DNA of 64,000 nucleotides from Micromonospora inositola. GTDB taxonomy: Bacteria; Actinomycetota; Actinomycetes; Mycobacteriales; Micromonosporaceae. A program made the translations under genes and the position numbers. Positions within the stretch are counted from its first letter, which is position 1. Each line of letters starts with the position of its first letter. Location of the stretch: positions 4,676,001-4,740,000 of the forward strand of contig NZ_LT607754.1 in assembly GCF_900090285.1 (NCBI RefSeq), in the 5' to 3' direction. The notes below the pieces were generated by a model. It made no database searches and was not told the origin of the DNA. It was given only the letters and a program-made list of their open reading frames with translations. Positions 52,449 through 60,453 of the stretch are shown piece by piece.

Positions 52449-53666
52449 ATGCTGACCGGCCGCCGTTACCTGCTGGCTCTCACTTCGGAGCAAGCCGACT
52501 ACGCCGAACAGGTCGCCGCGATTTGCCGGGCGGTGTGGAACACGGCGTTGGAGCAGCGCCGCGAATACCAGCGGCGCGGTGTGTGGATCACCTACGTCGA
52601 GCAGGCTCGGCAGATGGCTGAGGCGAAGCGCGATCCGACCTGCGCTTGGCTGGCCGATGCGCCGTCGCACACGCTGCAGCAGACTCTCAGGGACCTGGAG
52701 CGGGCTTGCAAGATTCACGGCACGTTCAGTGTGCGATGGCGGTCCAAGTCCCGCACGGCGCCGTCGTTCCGGTTTCCCGACCCGAATCAAATCCAAGTGC
52801 GCCGACTCAACCGCAGGTGGGGTGAGGTGCGGTTGCCGAAGCTCGGGCCGGTTCGTTTCCGGTGGACCCGTGAGATCGGTGGAACGATCCGCAACGCAAC
52901 CCTCCGCCGTGACGGCGGCCGTTGGTACATCTCGTTCTGCATTGAGGACGGCGTAGCCGCGGCTGCGCCAAACCACAAGCCCGCCGTCGGCGTTGACCTC
53001 GGCGTGGCAGTCGCAGTGGTGACTTCTGACGGCGATCGCTACGACGAGCAGTGCGTCAAGCCGGGCGAGGCAAAGCGACTCAAGCGACTGCAACAGGGTC
53101 GGTCCCGGTCGGTTGAGAGCTACGGACGCAACCGACGGTCCAAGCGTCGCGACGCGATAGGCGCTCAGCTTCTCCGACTCCACGCGCGCATCCGCAATCG
53201 GCGAAGCGACTTCGCCGCGCAGACCGCGAACAGACTGGTCCGCGGTCACGGGATGGTCGTGATTGAGGATCTGCGCGTCGCTCAGATGATTCGCTCCCAT
53301 CGGGGCACGTCCCGGCAGCCGGGTCGCAACGTTAGGGCAAAGGCGGGCCTGAATAGGGCTATTCTCGCCAAGGGGTGGGGAGGCTTTCTGCTCGCCCTGC
53401 AAAACTCAGCCCGCTACCACGGTGCAACCGTAGTGAAGGTGCACCCCGCGTGCACGTCGCAGACCTGCAATGCCTGTAAGCATGTCGCCCGTGAATCCCG
53501 CAAGAGCCAAGCGGTCTTCCGGTGCGTCGCCTGCGGGCACCAGGAGAATGCCGACGTAAATGCAGCCAAGAACATTCTCGCCGCTGGGCTGGCGGTGACA
53601 GGGCGTGGAGACCTCGCCATTGGGCGGTCTGTGAAGCGCCAACCACCCGAACGGCTTACGGCATGA
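52449..53666 (+). CDS. tnpB: TnpB RNA-guided endonuclease (element 3)
   Basis: Protein of 405 residues. RuvC Asp in AVGVDLGVAVAVVTSD, Glu in GMVVIEDLRVAQMI, zinc ribbon CNACK...CVACG, last Asp in ENADVNAAKNILAAG; all intact. ATG with a GAAGGG site. It lies in the same direction as the iol genes, 12 bases after a frame read from the old iolD start, so it should be transcribed with the inositol operon. Its stop overlaps the new iolD start (ATGA). GC3 is somewhat lower than in the iol genes. Confidence 0.9.
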   Translation: MLTGRRYLLALTSEQADYAEQVAAICRAVWNTALEQRREYQRRGVWITYVEQARQMAEAKRDPTCAWLADAPSHTLQQTLRDLERACKIHGTFSVRWRSKSRTAPSFRFPDPNQIQVRRLNRRWGEVRLPKLGPVRFRWTREIGGTIRNATLRRDGGRWYISFCIEDGVAAAAPNHKPAVGVDLGVAVAVVTSDGDRYDEQCVKPGEAKRLKRLQQGRSRSVESYGRNRRSKRRDAIGAQLLRLHARIRNRRSDFAAQTANRLVRGHGMVVIEDLRVAQMIRSHRGTSRQPGRNVRAKAGLNRAILAKGWGGFLLALQNSARYHGATVVKVHPACTSQTCNACKHVARESRKSQAVFRCVACGHQENADVNAAKNILAAGLAVTGRGDLAIGRSVKRQPPERLTA

Positions 53667-55567
53667 ACGACCCTGAGCCACGGGAATCCCCCGCCGTCAG
53701 GTGCGGGGAGGAAGCCAAGCGCAGGCTCACGGTGGCGCAGGCCCTGGTGGCCTTCCTCGCCCGGCAGTGGTCCGAACGCGACGGCCGGCGCCGCCGACTG
53801 ATCCCGGCCTGCTTCGGCATCTTCGGCCACGGCAACGTCGCCGGTCTCGGCGAGGCCCTGGCCGGCGCCGCCGCCGCGGGCGTCGACCTGCCGTACCGGT
53901 TGTGCCGCAACGAGCAGGGGATGGTGCACACCGCCGCGGCGTACGCCCGGATGACCGACCGGCTCAGCACCCTGGCCTGCACCACCTCCATCGGCCCGGG
54001 CGCGACCAACCTGGTCACCGGCGCCGCCGGGGCGACGATCAACCGGCTGCCAGTGCTGCTGCTGCCCGGCGACAGCTTCGCCACCCGGCGGGCCAACCCG
54101 GTGCTGCAGGAGCTGGAGGACTCCCGCTCGTACGACGTCAGCGTCACCGACGCGCTGCGCCCGGTCTCCCGCTACTGGGACCGGATCAACCGGCCCGAGC
54201 AGTTGCCGGCGGCGCTGCTGGCCGCCATGCGGGTGCTCACCGACCCGGCGGAGACCGGCGCGGTCACCCTCGCCCTGCCGCAGGACGTGCAGGCCGAGGC
54301 GTACGACTGGCCGGAGGAGCTGTTCGCCGAACGCACCTGGCACGTGCCGCGCCCCCGCCCCGACGAGGGGGTCGTCCGGCGGGCCGCTCGGATCGTCACC
54401 GCGGCCTATCGGCCGGTGCTGGTGGCCGGTGGCGGCGTCATCTACAGCGGCGCGACGGACGCGCTGCGCGGCTTCGTCGAGCGGCACGGCGTACCGGTGG
54501 TGGAGACCCAGGCGGGCAAGGGCGCCCTGCCGTACGACCATCCCCTGGCCGCGGGCGCGGTCGGGGTCACCGGCACCGCCGCGGCCAACGAGGTCGCCGC
54601 GAACGCCGACGTGGTGATCGGCGTCGGCACCCGGTACAGCGACTTCACCACCGCCTCCGGCACCCTGTTCGGCGACGCCCGGTTCGTCAACCTCAACATC
54701 ACCGGCTTCGATGCCGCCAAGCTGTCCGGCGTGCAGGTCGTCGGCGACGCGCGGGAGAGTCTGACCGCGCTGGGCGCGGCCTGCGGCGACTGGGCCAGCC
54801 CGCCGGCGTACCGGTCGGTGGTCGCGGAGCTGGGCGCCCGGTGGGCGGCCGTGGTGGACCGCGCCCGGCACGCCGACCCGCAGGCGCCGCCGACGCAGGC
54901 CGCGGTCATCGGCGCGGTCAACGACGCCGCCGGCCCCCGGGGCGTCGTGGTCTGCGCGGCCGGGTCGATGCCCGGCGACCTGCACAAGCTGTGGCGCAGC
55001 ACCGACCCCAAGGCCTACCACGTCGAGTACGGATACTCCTGCATGGGCTATGAGATCGCCGGCGGGATCGGGGTGAGGCTGGCCGCGCCGGACCGGGAGG
55101 TCTTCGTGCTGGTCGGCGACGGTTCCTACCTGATGCTGCCGAGCGAACTGGTCACCGCGGTGGCCGAGGGCGTGAAGCTGGTCGTGGTGCTGGTCGACAA
55201 CCAGGGTTTCGCCTCGATCGGCCGGCTCTCGGAGAGCGTCGGCGCGCAGCGGCTCGGCACCGCGTACCGCGACCGCACGGGTGCGCCGCTGCCGGTCGAC
55301 CTGGCCGCGAACGCGGCGAGCCTGGGCGCGGTGGTGATCCGGGCGACCACGATGGCCGAGCTGCGGGCCGGACTTGAGGCGGCGAAGGCGGCACACCGCA
55401 CCACGGTCGTGCACGTGTCGACGGACCCGATGGCGGCCGGGCCGGACGGCGGCGCGTGGTGGGACGTGCCGGTCGCCGAGGTCTCGGCCGTCGCGGCGGC
55501 GCAGGCCGCCCGGGCCGCGTACGAGACGGGGCGCAAGGCGCGCCGCCTCCACCTGCACCCGTCCTGA
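53663..55567 (+). CDS. iolD: 3D-trihydroxycyclohexane-1,2-dione hydrolase with element-derived N-terminus
   Basis: ThDP-dependent enzyme that opens the ring in inositol breakdown; 634 residues. Seen: RRLTVAQALVAFLARQWSER, IFGHGNVAGLGEALAG, CRNEQGMVHTAAAYAR (the ThDP-activating Glu region) and the ThDP/Mg site VLVGDGSYLMLPSELVTAV...VDNQGF. Residues 1-18 (MNDPEPRESPAVRCGEEA) come from the right end of element 3; the codon AAG spans the joint. The start overlaps the tnpB stop, and there is no independent good ribosome-binding site. Confidence 0.92.
   Translation: MNDPEPRESPAVRCGEEAKRRLTVAQALVAFLARQWSERDGRRRRLIPACFGIFGHGNVAGLGEALAGAAAAGVDLPYRLCRNEQGMVHTAAAYARMTDRLSTLACTTSIGPGATNLVTGAAGATINRLPVLLLPGDSFATRRANPVLQELEDSRSYDVSVTDALRPVSRYWDRINRPEQLPAALLAAMRVLTDPAETGAVTLALPQDVQAEAYDWPEELFAERTWHVPRPRPDEGVVRRAARIVTAAYRPVLVAGGGVIYSGATDALRGFVERHGVPVVETQAGKGALPYDHPLAAGAVGVTGTAAANEVAANADVVIGVGTRYSDFTTASGTLFGDARFVNLNITGFDAAKLSGVQVVGDARESLTALGAACGDWASPPAYRSVVAELGARWAAVVDRARHADPQAPPTQAAVIGAVNDAAGPRGVVVCAAGSMPGDLHKLWRSTDPKAYHVEYGYSCMGYEIAGGIGVRLAAPDREVFVLVGDGSYLMLPSELVTAVAEGVKLVVVLVDNQGFASIGRLSESVGAQRLGTAYRDRTGAPLPVDLAANAASLGAVVIRATTMAELRAGLEAAKAAHRTTVVHVSTDPMAAGPDGGAWWDVPVAEVSAVAAAQAARAAYETGRKARRLHLHPS
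53683..53718 (+). ncRNA. Right end / predicted omega-RNA scaffold of element 3
   Basis: GGAATC, a hairpin with stem CCCCGC/GCGGGG and a terminal GCCAA. It is read both as RNA scaffold (inferred) and as codons 8-18 of the present iolD. The guide would be the first bases of native iolD from 53719. Confidence 0.5.
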
Positions 55568-55654
55568 CCGAGGTTCCCGGACGAGTACGGGCCGACCAGC
55601 GGCGGCAAGCCGGACGGCAGGCGACTGAGCCGAGCCGCAGGCCGGCTCCGTCGA

Positions 55655-55660
55655 TAGACT
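55655..55660 (+). promoter_or_regulatory. -10 box of a leaderless promoter
   Basis: TAGACT, six bases before the ATG at 55667. Confidence 0.5.
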
Positions 55661-55666
55661 CCCCGG

Positions 55667-56047
55667 ATGCACCGGTCCCGGCTCCACGCTCTGATCATCG
55701 ACGTGCCGCAGGACGCCGCCGGGTCGGCGACCGACTTCTGGTCCGCCGCGCTCGGCGCACCGCCCCGGCACGACGCCGACGAACCCGAGTTCACCAACCT
55801 GCCGGAGGTGGTGCCCGACCTGGTCACCGCGATCCAGTCCGTCGACGACGCGCCGCGCTACCACGTCGACATCGAGACCGACGACGTCCGGGCCGAGGTG
55901 GACCGACTGCTCGCGCTCGGCGCCACGCCGGTGTCGCAGTGGCAGGAGTGTCACGTGCTGCGCGCCCCGAGCGGCCATCTGCTCTGCGTCATCCCGGTGG
56001 CCAGCGACCCGGCGGCGTTCGCGGCGACCGCCCGGCGCTGGGACTGA
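55667..56047 (+). CDS. VOC-family (glyoxalase-like) protein
   Basis: Protein of 126 residues: LHALIIDVPQDAAGSATDFW at the N-terminus, YHVDIETDDVRAEVDRLLAL, ATPVSQWQECHVLRAPSGH and LLCVIPV. One module of a glyoxalase-like fold; a dimer would form the site. The leaderless ATG indicates its own transcription unit, separate from the iol operon. Substrate unknown. Confidence 0.82.
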   Translation: MHRSRLHALIIDVPQDAAGSATDFWSAALGAPPRHDADEPEFTNLPEVVPDLVTAIQSVDDAPRYHVDIETDDVRAEVDRLLALGATPVSQWQECHVLRAPSGHLLCVIPVASDPAAFAATARRWD

Positions 56048-56126
56048 CCCGCCGACGGGGGACGCCCCGACCGCCGGGACGCAGGCGCCGCCCGGCGGCG
56101 GCATCCCGGGTCCGGGCGGGACGGCC

Positions 56127-56471
56127 TCAGGCGGCGGACGCCACCGCCGCCCCGTCGCGCCCGGCGGCGGGCGCCGGCTGCGTATGGTGCGACGCGGCCG
56201 ACCGTACAGTCTCGGCAGTCGCGGGGTCCCGGTCGACGGTGCCCGTGGTCGCCGCCGAGGCTGGGCGGGTGGCCGCCTGAGCGGCGCGCATGCCCTCCTG
56301 CGCGTTGTTCCAGGCGGCGCAGGGCCAGGCCGCGCCGACGCAGCTCGGGCTGACGCAGGCGCCGTCCTCGTCGGCCTGGTGGGCGTCGGCCACCGCGGTG
56401 GCCAGGCCCCACAGCAGCGGGTCGGTCACCTCGGCCGGGCGGTCGGCGTGGTCTGTGCTGGCTTCGGACAT
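56127..56471 (-). CDS. Hypothetical Ala-rich protein with a Cys pair
   Basis: Protein of 114 residues starting MSEASTDHADRPAEVTDPLL. A central GACVSPSCVGAAWPCAAWNN has three cysteines, then an Ala/Thr-rich C-terminus. A GGGGGGA site precedes the ATG. No family recognised; the Cys cluster could bind metal. Between VOC and Sua5-type genes. Confidence 0.55.
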   Translation of the reverse strand: MSEASTDHADRPAEVTDPLLWGLATAVADAHQADEDGACVSPSCVGAAWPCAAWNNAQEGMRAAQAATRPASAATTGTVDRDPATAETVRSAASHHTQPAPAAGRDGAAVASAA

Positions 56472-56587
56472 GAATGGTCCCCCCTATTCGAGCGGCCCCC
56501 ACCATTTCCAGCCGCGCTGTCGATCAAACCTCCGCCCGAGATCTTTTTCGGCGCCCGGCCGGCCCGGCCCCCGCCCGGGCGGCGGCA

Positions 56588-56593
56588 TAGGCT
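56588..56593 (+). promoter_or_regulatory. -10 box of a leaderless promoter
   Basis: TAGGCT, seven bases before the GTG at 56601; it picks that start among several in an open frame. Confidence 0.5.
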
Positions 56594-56600
56594 TACCGGT

Positions 56601-57221
56601 GTGGCGAGGTACTACGACGTGCATCCGGACAATCCGCAACCCCGGGTCCTGCGGCAGGTCGTCGACCTGCTCCGCGACGACGGCCTGATCGCCTACCCGA
56701 CCGACTCCTGCTACGCCTTCGGCTGCCAGCTCGGCAACCGGAGCGGCCTGGACCGGATCCGGGAGATCCGCCGGCTCGACGACCGGCACCATTTCACCCT
56801 GGTCTGCCGGGACTTCTCCCAGCTCGGCCAGTTCGTCAAGGTCAGCAACTCGGTCTTCCGGCTGGTGAAGGCCTGCATTCCGGGCAGCTACACCTTCATC
56901 CTGCCGGCCACGAGCGAGGTGCCCCGTCGGCTGCAGGAGCCGCGCAAACGCACCGTCGGGGTCCGGGTGCCGCAACACACCGTCACCCAGGCGCTGCTGA
57001 CCGAACTCGGCGAACCGCTGCTCTCCAGCACCCTGCTGCTGCCCGGCGAGGAGGAGGCGATGACCCAGGGCTGGGAGATCAAGGAACGGCTCGACCACCT
57101 GCTCGACGCCGTGGTCGACGCCGGCGACTGCGGCCTGGAGCCGACGACCGTGGTCGACCTATCCGGACCGGAGCCGGAGATCCTGCGCCGCGGGGCCGGA
57201 GACACCGCGCGCTTCGAGTAG
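56601..57221 (+). CDS. L-threonylcarbamoyladenylate synthase-family protein (Sua5/YciO/YrdC)
   Basis: Protein of 206 residues: GLIAYPTDSCYAFGCQLGNR (substrate pocket), IREIRRLDDRHHFTLVCRDF, PGSYTFILPATSEVPRRLQE and RTVGVRVPQH. The pattern is closest to the YciO-like branch, so it may be a paralogue and not the essential t6A enzyme. Leaderless GTG start. No partners of the t6A complex are adjacent. Confidence 0.85.
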   Translation: MARYYDVHPDNPQPRVLRQVVDLLRDDGLIAYPTDSCYAFGCQLGNRSGLDRIREIRRLDDRHHFTLVCRDFSQLGQFVKVSNSVFRLVKACIPGSYTFILPATSEVPRRLQEPRKRTVGVRVPQHTVTQALLTELGEPLLSSTLLLPGEEEAMTQGWEIKERLDHLLDAVVDAGDCGLEPTTVVDLSGPEPEILRRGAGDTARFE

Positions 57222-57346
57222 CCACCGCGTCAATTACCCGGTTCGACCGCGCGCTCCGCACCCGCCGTACCACCATGTTGGGGCGGCGGCCTGTACCTGA
57301 TCCTTCCGTCGCCGCGCCGGCGGCGATCGGATGACGGGAGTACGGC

Positions 57347-58909
57347 GTGAGCGGGCTCGTGCTGATCGCGGTGCTGGGCGTGACGGTGCTGATCGGCACC
57401 ACGCTCGGCGGCCGGTACAGCGTCGCGCCGCCGGTCCTGCTCATCTCGATGGGCGCCCTGCTCGGCCTCCTCCCGCCCTTCCGGCACGTGGTGCTCGAAC
57501 CGGACGTGGTGCTGCTGCTCTTCCTGCCCCCGATCCTCTACCGGGAGAGCCTGGTCATCAGCCTCCGCGAGATCCGGGCCAACTTCCGGACCATCGCCCT
57601 GCTGGCGGTGGCCCTGGTGGTTCTCACGACGGTCGCCGTCTCGTACGCCGCGCAGGCTCTCGGGGTCGAGCCGGCGGCGGCCTGGGTGCTCGGCGCGGTG
57701 CTCGCGCCGACCGACGCCGCTGCCGTCGCCGGGCTGGCCAAACGGATGCCGCGCGGCATCCTCACCACGCTGCGCGCAGAGAGCCTGATCAACGACGGTA
57801 CCGCCCTGGTGCTCTTCTCCGTCGCCGTCGGGGTGATCGCCGGCGGCGCCCTGCCCAGCGCGCCCGGCCTGCTCGGCGGGTTCGTCGGCTCCGCCGCGGG
57901 CGGAATCGCCGCCGGCCTGCTCGTGGGTGGGGCGGTCATCCTGATCCGCACACACATCGACGACCCGATGCGCGAGGGCGGGCTGAGCATCCTCACCCCG
58001 TTCGTCGCGTTCCTGCTCGCCGAAACGGTGCACGCCAGCGGCGTCCTGGCCGTCGTGGTCGCCGGGCTGCTGCTCTCCTACGCCGGGCCGCGGGTCATCC
58101 GGGCCCGCTCCCGGATCACCGCGTTCGCGTTCTGGGACCTCTCCACCTTCATGATCAACGGCAGCCTGTTCGTACTGCTCGGCATGCAGGTCCCGCGCTC
58201 GCTGCGCAGCATCACCAGCCACTCGCCGACGCAGTCGCTCAGCATCGCGGCGGCGGTCACCGCCGTGGTCGTGGTCACCCGGCTGGGGTGGCTGCACCTC
58301 GCCCTCCCCGCCCTGCAGAGATTCGACCGCCGAGCTCGGCAGTTCGACTGGCGGGTACGCACCGCCGCCGGCTGGGCGGGCTTCCGCGGCGCCGTCTCCC
58401 TCGCCGCCGCCCTCGCCGTGCCGGTGGCGACCAGCGCCGGCACGCCCGTCCGCGAACGCGACCTGATCATCTTCGTCACCGTGACCGTCATCGTGCTGAC
58501 CATGCTGATCCAGGGCACGACGCTGCCCGCCGTGGTCACCTGGGCGCGGCTGATGGGCGACGAGGAGCGGGCGGACGAGGTACGCACGGCCCGGATCCGC
58601 GCCACCGAGGCCGGGCTGGCCGCCCTGCCGGAGGTCGCCGCCGAGCTCGGCGCCTCGCAGGACGCTGTCGACCGGCTCCGCAGCGACTACCAGGAGCACC
58701 TCGACGACGTCCGCTCCCCCGAAGACCACCAGACGGCGGAGGAACGCGAGACCGCCCGACGACTGCGGCTCAGGCTGCTCGAACACAAGCGTCGCGAGAT
58801 CACCCGGCTGCGCGACAGCAACGAGATCGACGACGCCGTGCAGCGGGAGGTGCAGGCGGCCATCGACATCGAGGAGATCCGGCTGCTCGGCCCGACCACC
58901 GAGGACTGA
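57347..58909 (+). CDS. Na+/H+ antiporter, CPA1 family
   Basis: Protein of 520 residues with about 12 membrane helices over residues 1-410. The ion-site motif VLAPTDAAAVAGLAKRMP and RAESLINDGTALVLFSVAVG (Asp-Ala and Asn-Asp residues) match CPA1/NhaP. A cytoplasmic helical tail of about 110 residues (EERADEVRTARIRATEAGLA...) is charged. GTG start with a GGGAG site. Exchanges Na+ (or K+) for protons. Confidence 0.93.
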   Translation: MSGLVLIAVLGVTVLIGTTLGGRYSVAPPVLLISMGALLGLLPPFRHVVLEPDVVLLLFLPPILYRESLVISLREIRANFRTIALLAVALVVLTTVAVSYAAQALGVEPAAAWVLGAVLAPTDAAAVAGLAKRMPRGILTTLRAESLINDGTALVLFSVAVGVIAGGALPSAPGLLGGFVGSAAGGIAAGLLVGGAVILIRTHIDDPMREGGLSILTPFVAFLLAETVHASGVLAVVVAGLLLSYAGPRVIRARSRITAFAFWDLSTFMINGSLFVLLGMQVPRSLRSITSHSPTQSLSIAAAVTAVVVVTRLGWLHLALPALQRFDRRARQFDWRVRTAAGWAGFRGAVSLAAALAVPVATSAGTPVRERDLIIFVTVTVIVLTMLIQGTTLPAVVTWARLMGDEERADEVRTARIRATEAGLAALPEVAAELGASQDAVDRLRSDYQEHLDDVRSPEDHQTAEERETARRLRLRLLEHKRREITRLRDSNEIDDAVQREVQAAIDIEEIRLLGPTTED

Positions 58910-58917
58910 CCCGCCGG

Positions 58918-59250
58918 CTACTCGCTGCCGGGGACGGCCATCTCGCCGAGCCGGGACCAGTCGTCCTGCGGCACGGTCACGTTGACGATCCGCGGCGTCT
59001 CGGCGAGGTGGGGCGGCAGGGTCCGCTGCGCCGTGCGGAAGTGCTCGGACCCCACGTGCGCCGCACCGGCCTCGTCGTCCCGGAAGGCCTCCACCAGCAC
59101 GTACTCCGTCGGGTCGTCGATGCTGCGGGACCAGTCGAACCACAGGCAGCCGGGCTCGGCGCGGGTGGCCGTGGTGAACTCCTCGGCGATCTGCGGCCAC
59201 CGGTCGGCGTGCCCCGGCAGCACCCGGAACTTCGCGGTAATGAAGATCAT
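58918..59250 (-). CDS. ABM-domain protein, putative quinol monooxygenase
   Basis: Protein of 110 residues: MIFITAKFRVLPGHADRWPQ, then TRAEPGCLWFDWSRSIDDP and YVLVEAFRDDEAGAAHVGSE (the conserved His near HF), typical of the antibiotic-biosynthesis-monooxygenase/YgiN family, a dimeric ferredoxin-like fold. Leaderless: TAGCCT (59257-59262) lies six bases before the ATG. Convergent with the antiporter. Confidence 0.88.
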   Translation of the reverse strand: MIFITAKFRVLPGHADRWPQIAEEFTTATRAEPGCLWFDWSRSIDDPTEYVLVEAFRDDEAGAAHVGSEHFRTAQRTLPPHLAETPRIVNVTVPQDDWSRLGEMAVPGSE

Positions 59251-59543
59251 GGCTAGAGGCTACGCGGGCAGCGGTCCGCGGAGGTGACGCTCACCGAGTC
59301 TGCGTTGCAAGGAGTGCACGGCACCGCGCCCGACGCGACCGTCTTGCAACGACCAACGTTCTAGGCTGGCTGGTGGCGGGACCGGGATCCGGGGCTGTGC
59401 GGTGAGGTGTCACGGCAGGTCGGCGTGCACCGGCTTCACAAGCGCGACCAGGTCGACCCGGCCGGGCGGTGGTGCCGCTCGCGGGCCGCGGCGGTCCGAG
59501 GCCGGTGTGCGGGGTTGTCACCTCGCCGGCGAGGGAGTCACGA

Positions 59544-60437
59544 GTGCGGGAACTGGCGATCGTCGAGGCGCCGTCGGTGCTGGGGCTGCGGCCCTCCGGC
59601 GTGGAGGACCTGCCGGCAGCGCTCCTCGGCGCCGGTCTGCGGGACCTGCCAGGGGCGGTGGCGGGCGGCCGGGTCGACCCACCCCCGTACGATCCGAACC
59701 GGGACCCCGAAACGGGGGTGCTCAACCCGCGCGGCATCGCGCAGTACGGCGTCAGCCTGGCTGATGTGGTCGGCGCGGCCCTCGCCCGCGGTTCGTTTCC
59801 GGTCGTCCTCGGCGGTGACTGCAGCATCCTCCTCGGCAACCTGCTCGCCCTGCGCCGGCGTGGGCGCTACGGCCTGCTCTTTGTCGACGGTCACACCGAC
59901 TTCTACCATCCGGCGGCGGAGCCGAACGGCGAGGCCGCCTCGATGGATCTCGCCCTGGCGACCGGCCGCGGACCGCGGCTGCTCACCGACCTCGAGGGCC
60001 GTGGGCCGCTGGTGCGGGACGAACATGTCGTCGCCTTCGGCTTCCGTGACTCCGCGGAGTCGGCGGAGGCCGGGATGCAGCCGCTGCCGCCGGGACTACG
60101 CACGATCGATCTCAATGGTGTGCGGGAAGCCGGCGCAGCGGCGGCAGCCCGGCAGGCGGTCGGGTGGCTGGGTACCGGTGGAACCGCCGGCTACTGGGTC
60201 CACCTCGACGTCGACGTCCTCGACGACGCCGTCATGCCCGCCGTGGACTACCGCCTGCCCGGAGGCTTGACCTGGGCCGAGCTGGCGACCGTGCTGCGCA
60301 CGGCGATGGCGAGCGGCCAGGCGGTCGGCCTGGATGTGACGATCTTCAACCCCCGCCTCGACCCCGACGGTCAGCTCGCCGGTCGTCTCGCGGAGTGTCT
60401 ACGCCAGGGGCTGTCGGTGCTGACCGACCGCGTCTGA
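59544..60437 (+). CDS. Arginase/agmatinase-family (ureohydrolase) protein
   Basis: Protein of 297 residues. The dimanganese ligands are visible: VVLGGDCSILLGN, FVDGHTDFYHP, and WVHLDVDVLDDAVMP; the last usual motif (SxDxDxxDP) reads as LDVDVLDDA. The family cuts guanidino groups to urea; substrate uncertain (arginine, agmatine, formiminoglutamate or other). The GTG at 59544 has a GAGGGAG site; the upstream open frame is Gly/Arg-rich and unlikely to be translated. The 290 bases before it hold no other gene. Confidence 0.85.
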   Translation: MRELAIVEAPSVLGLRPSGVEDLPAALLGAGLRDLPGAVAGGRVDPPPYDPNRDPETGVLNPRGIAQYGVSLADVVGAALARGSFPVVLGGDCSILLGNLLALRRRGRYGLLFVDGHTDFYHPAAEPNGEAASMDLALATGRGPRLLTDLEGRGPLVRDEHVVAFGFRDSAESAEAGMQPLPPGLRTIDLNGVREAGAAAAARQAVGWLGTGGTAGYWVHLDVDVLDDAVMPAVDYRLPGGLTWAELATVLRTAMASGQAVGLDVTIFNPRLDPDGQLAGRLAECLRQGLSVLTDRV

Positions 60438-60453
60438 CCTTTCTCCATGGTCG

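Larger units (their letters stand above)
52151..53718 (+). mobile_element. tnpB-carrying IS200/IS605-type element inserted in the iolD start region (element 3)
   Basis: It begins right after ATGAC (52146-52150), the old iolD start, and ends with GCCAA at 53718. Deleting it joins ATGAC to GCGCAGGCTC, giving Met-Thr-Arg-Arg-Leu-Thr-Val, a normal IolD N-terminus overlapping the iolB stop. The 298-base left part (52151-52448) has no gene beyond a 96-codon frame read from the old iolD start. No tnpA. Confidence 0.82.

Noticed and set aside
52215..53402. Possible tnpA on the minus strand in element 3
   Set aside because: No TnpA motifs (no HUH, no YIxxQ); the frame is a shadow of tnpB and its leader.
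53414..56104. 896-codon minus-strand frame opposite iolD and the VOC gene
   Set aside because: It crosses several real genes and the element end; shadow composition with no family resemblance.
57230..59200. 656-codon minus-strand frame antisense to the antiporter
   Set aside because: Asp/Gly/His-rich shadow sequence; the plus strand encodes an obvious CPA1 antiporter.
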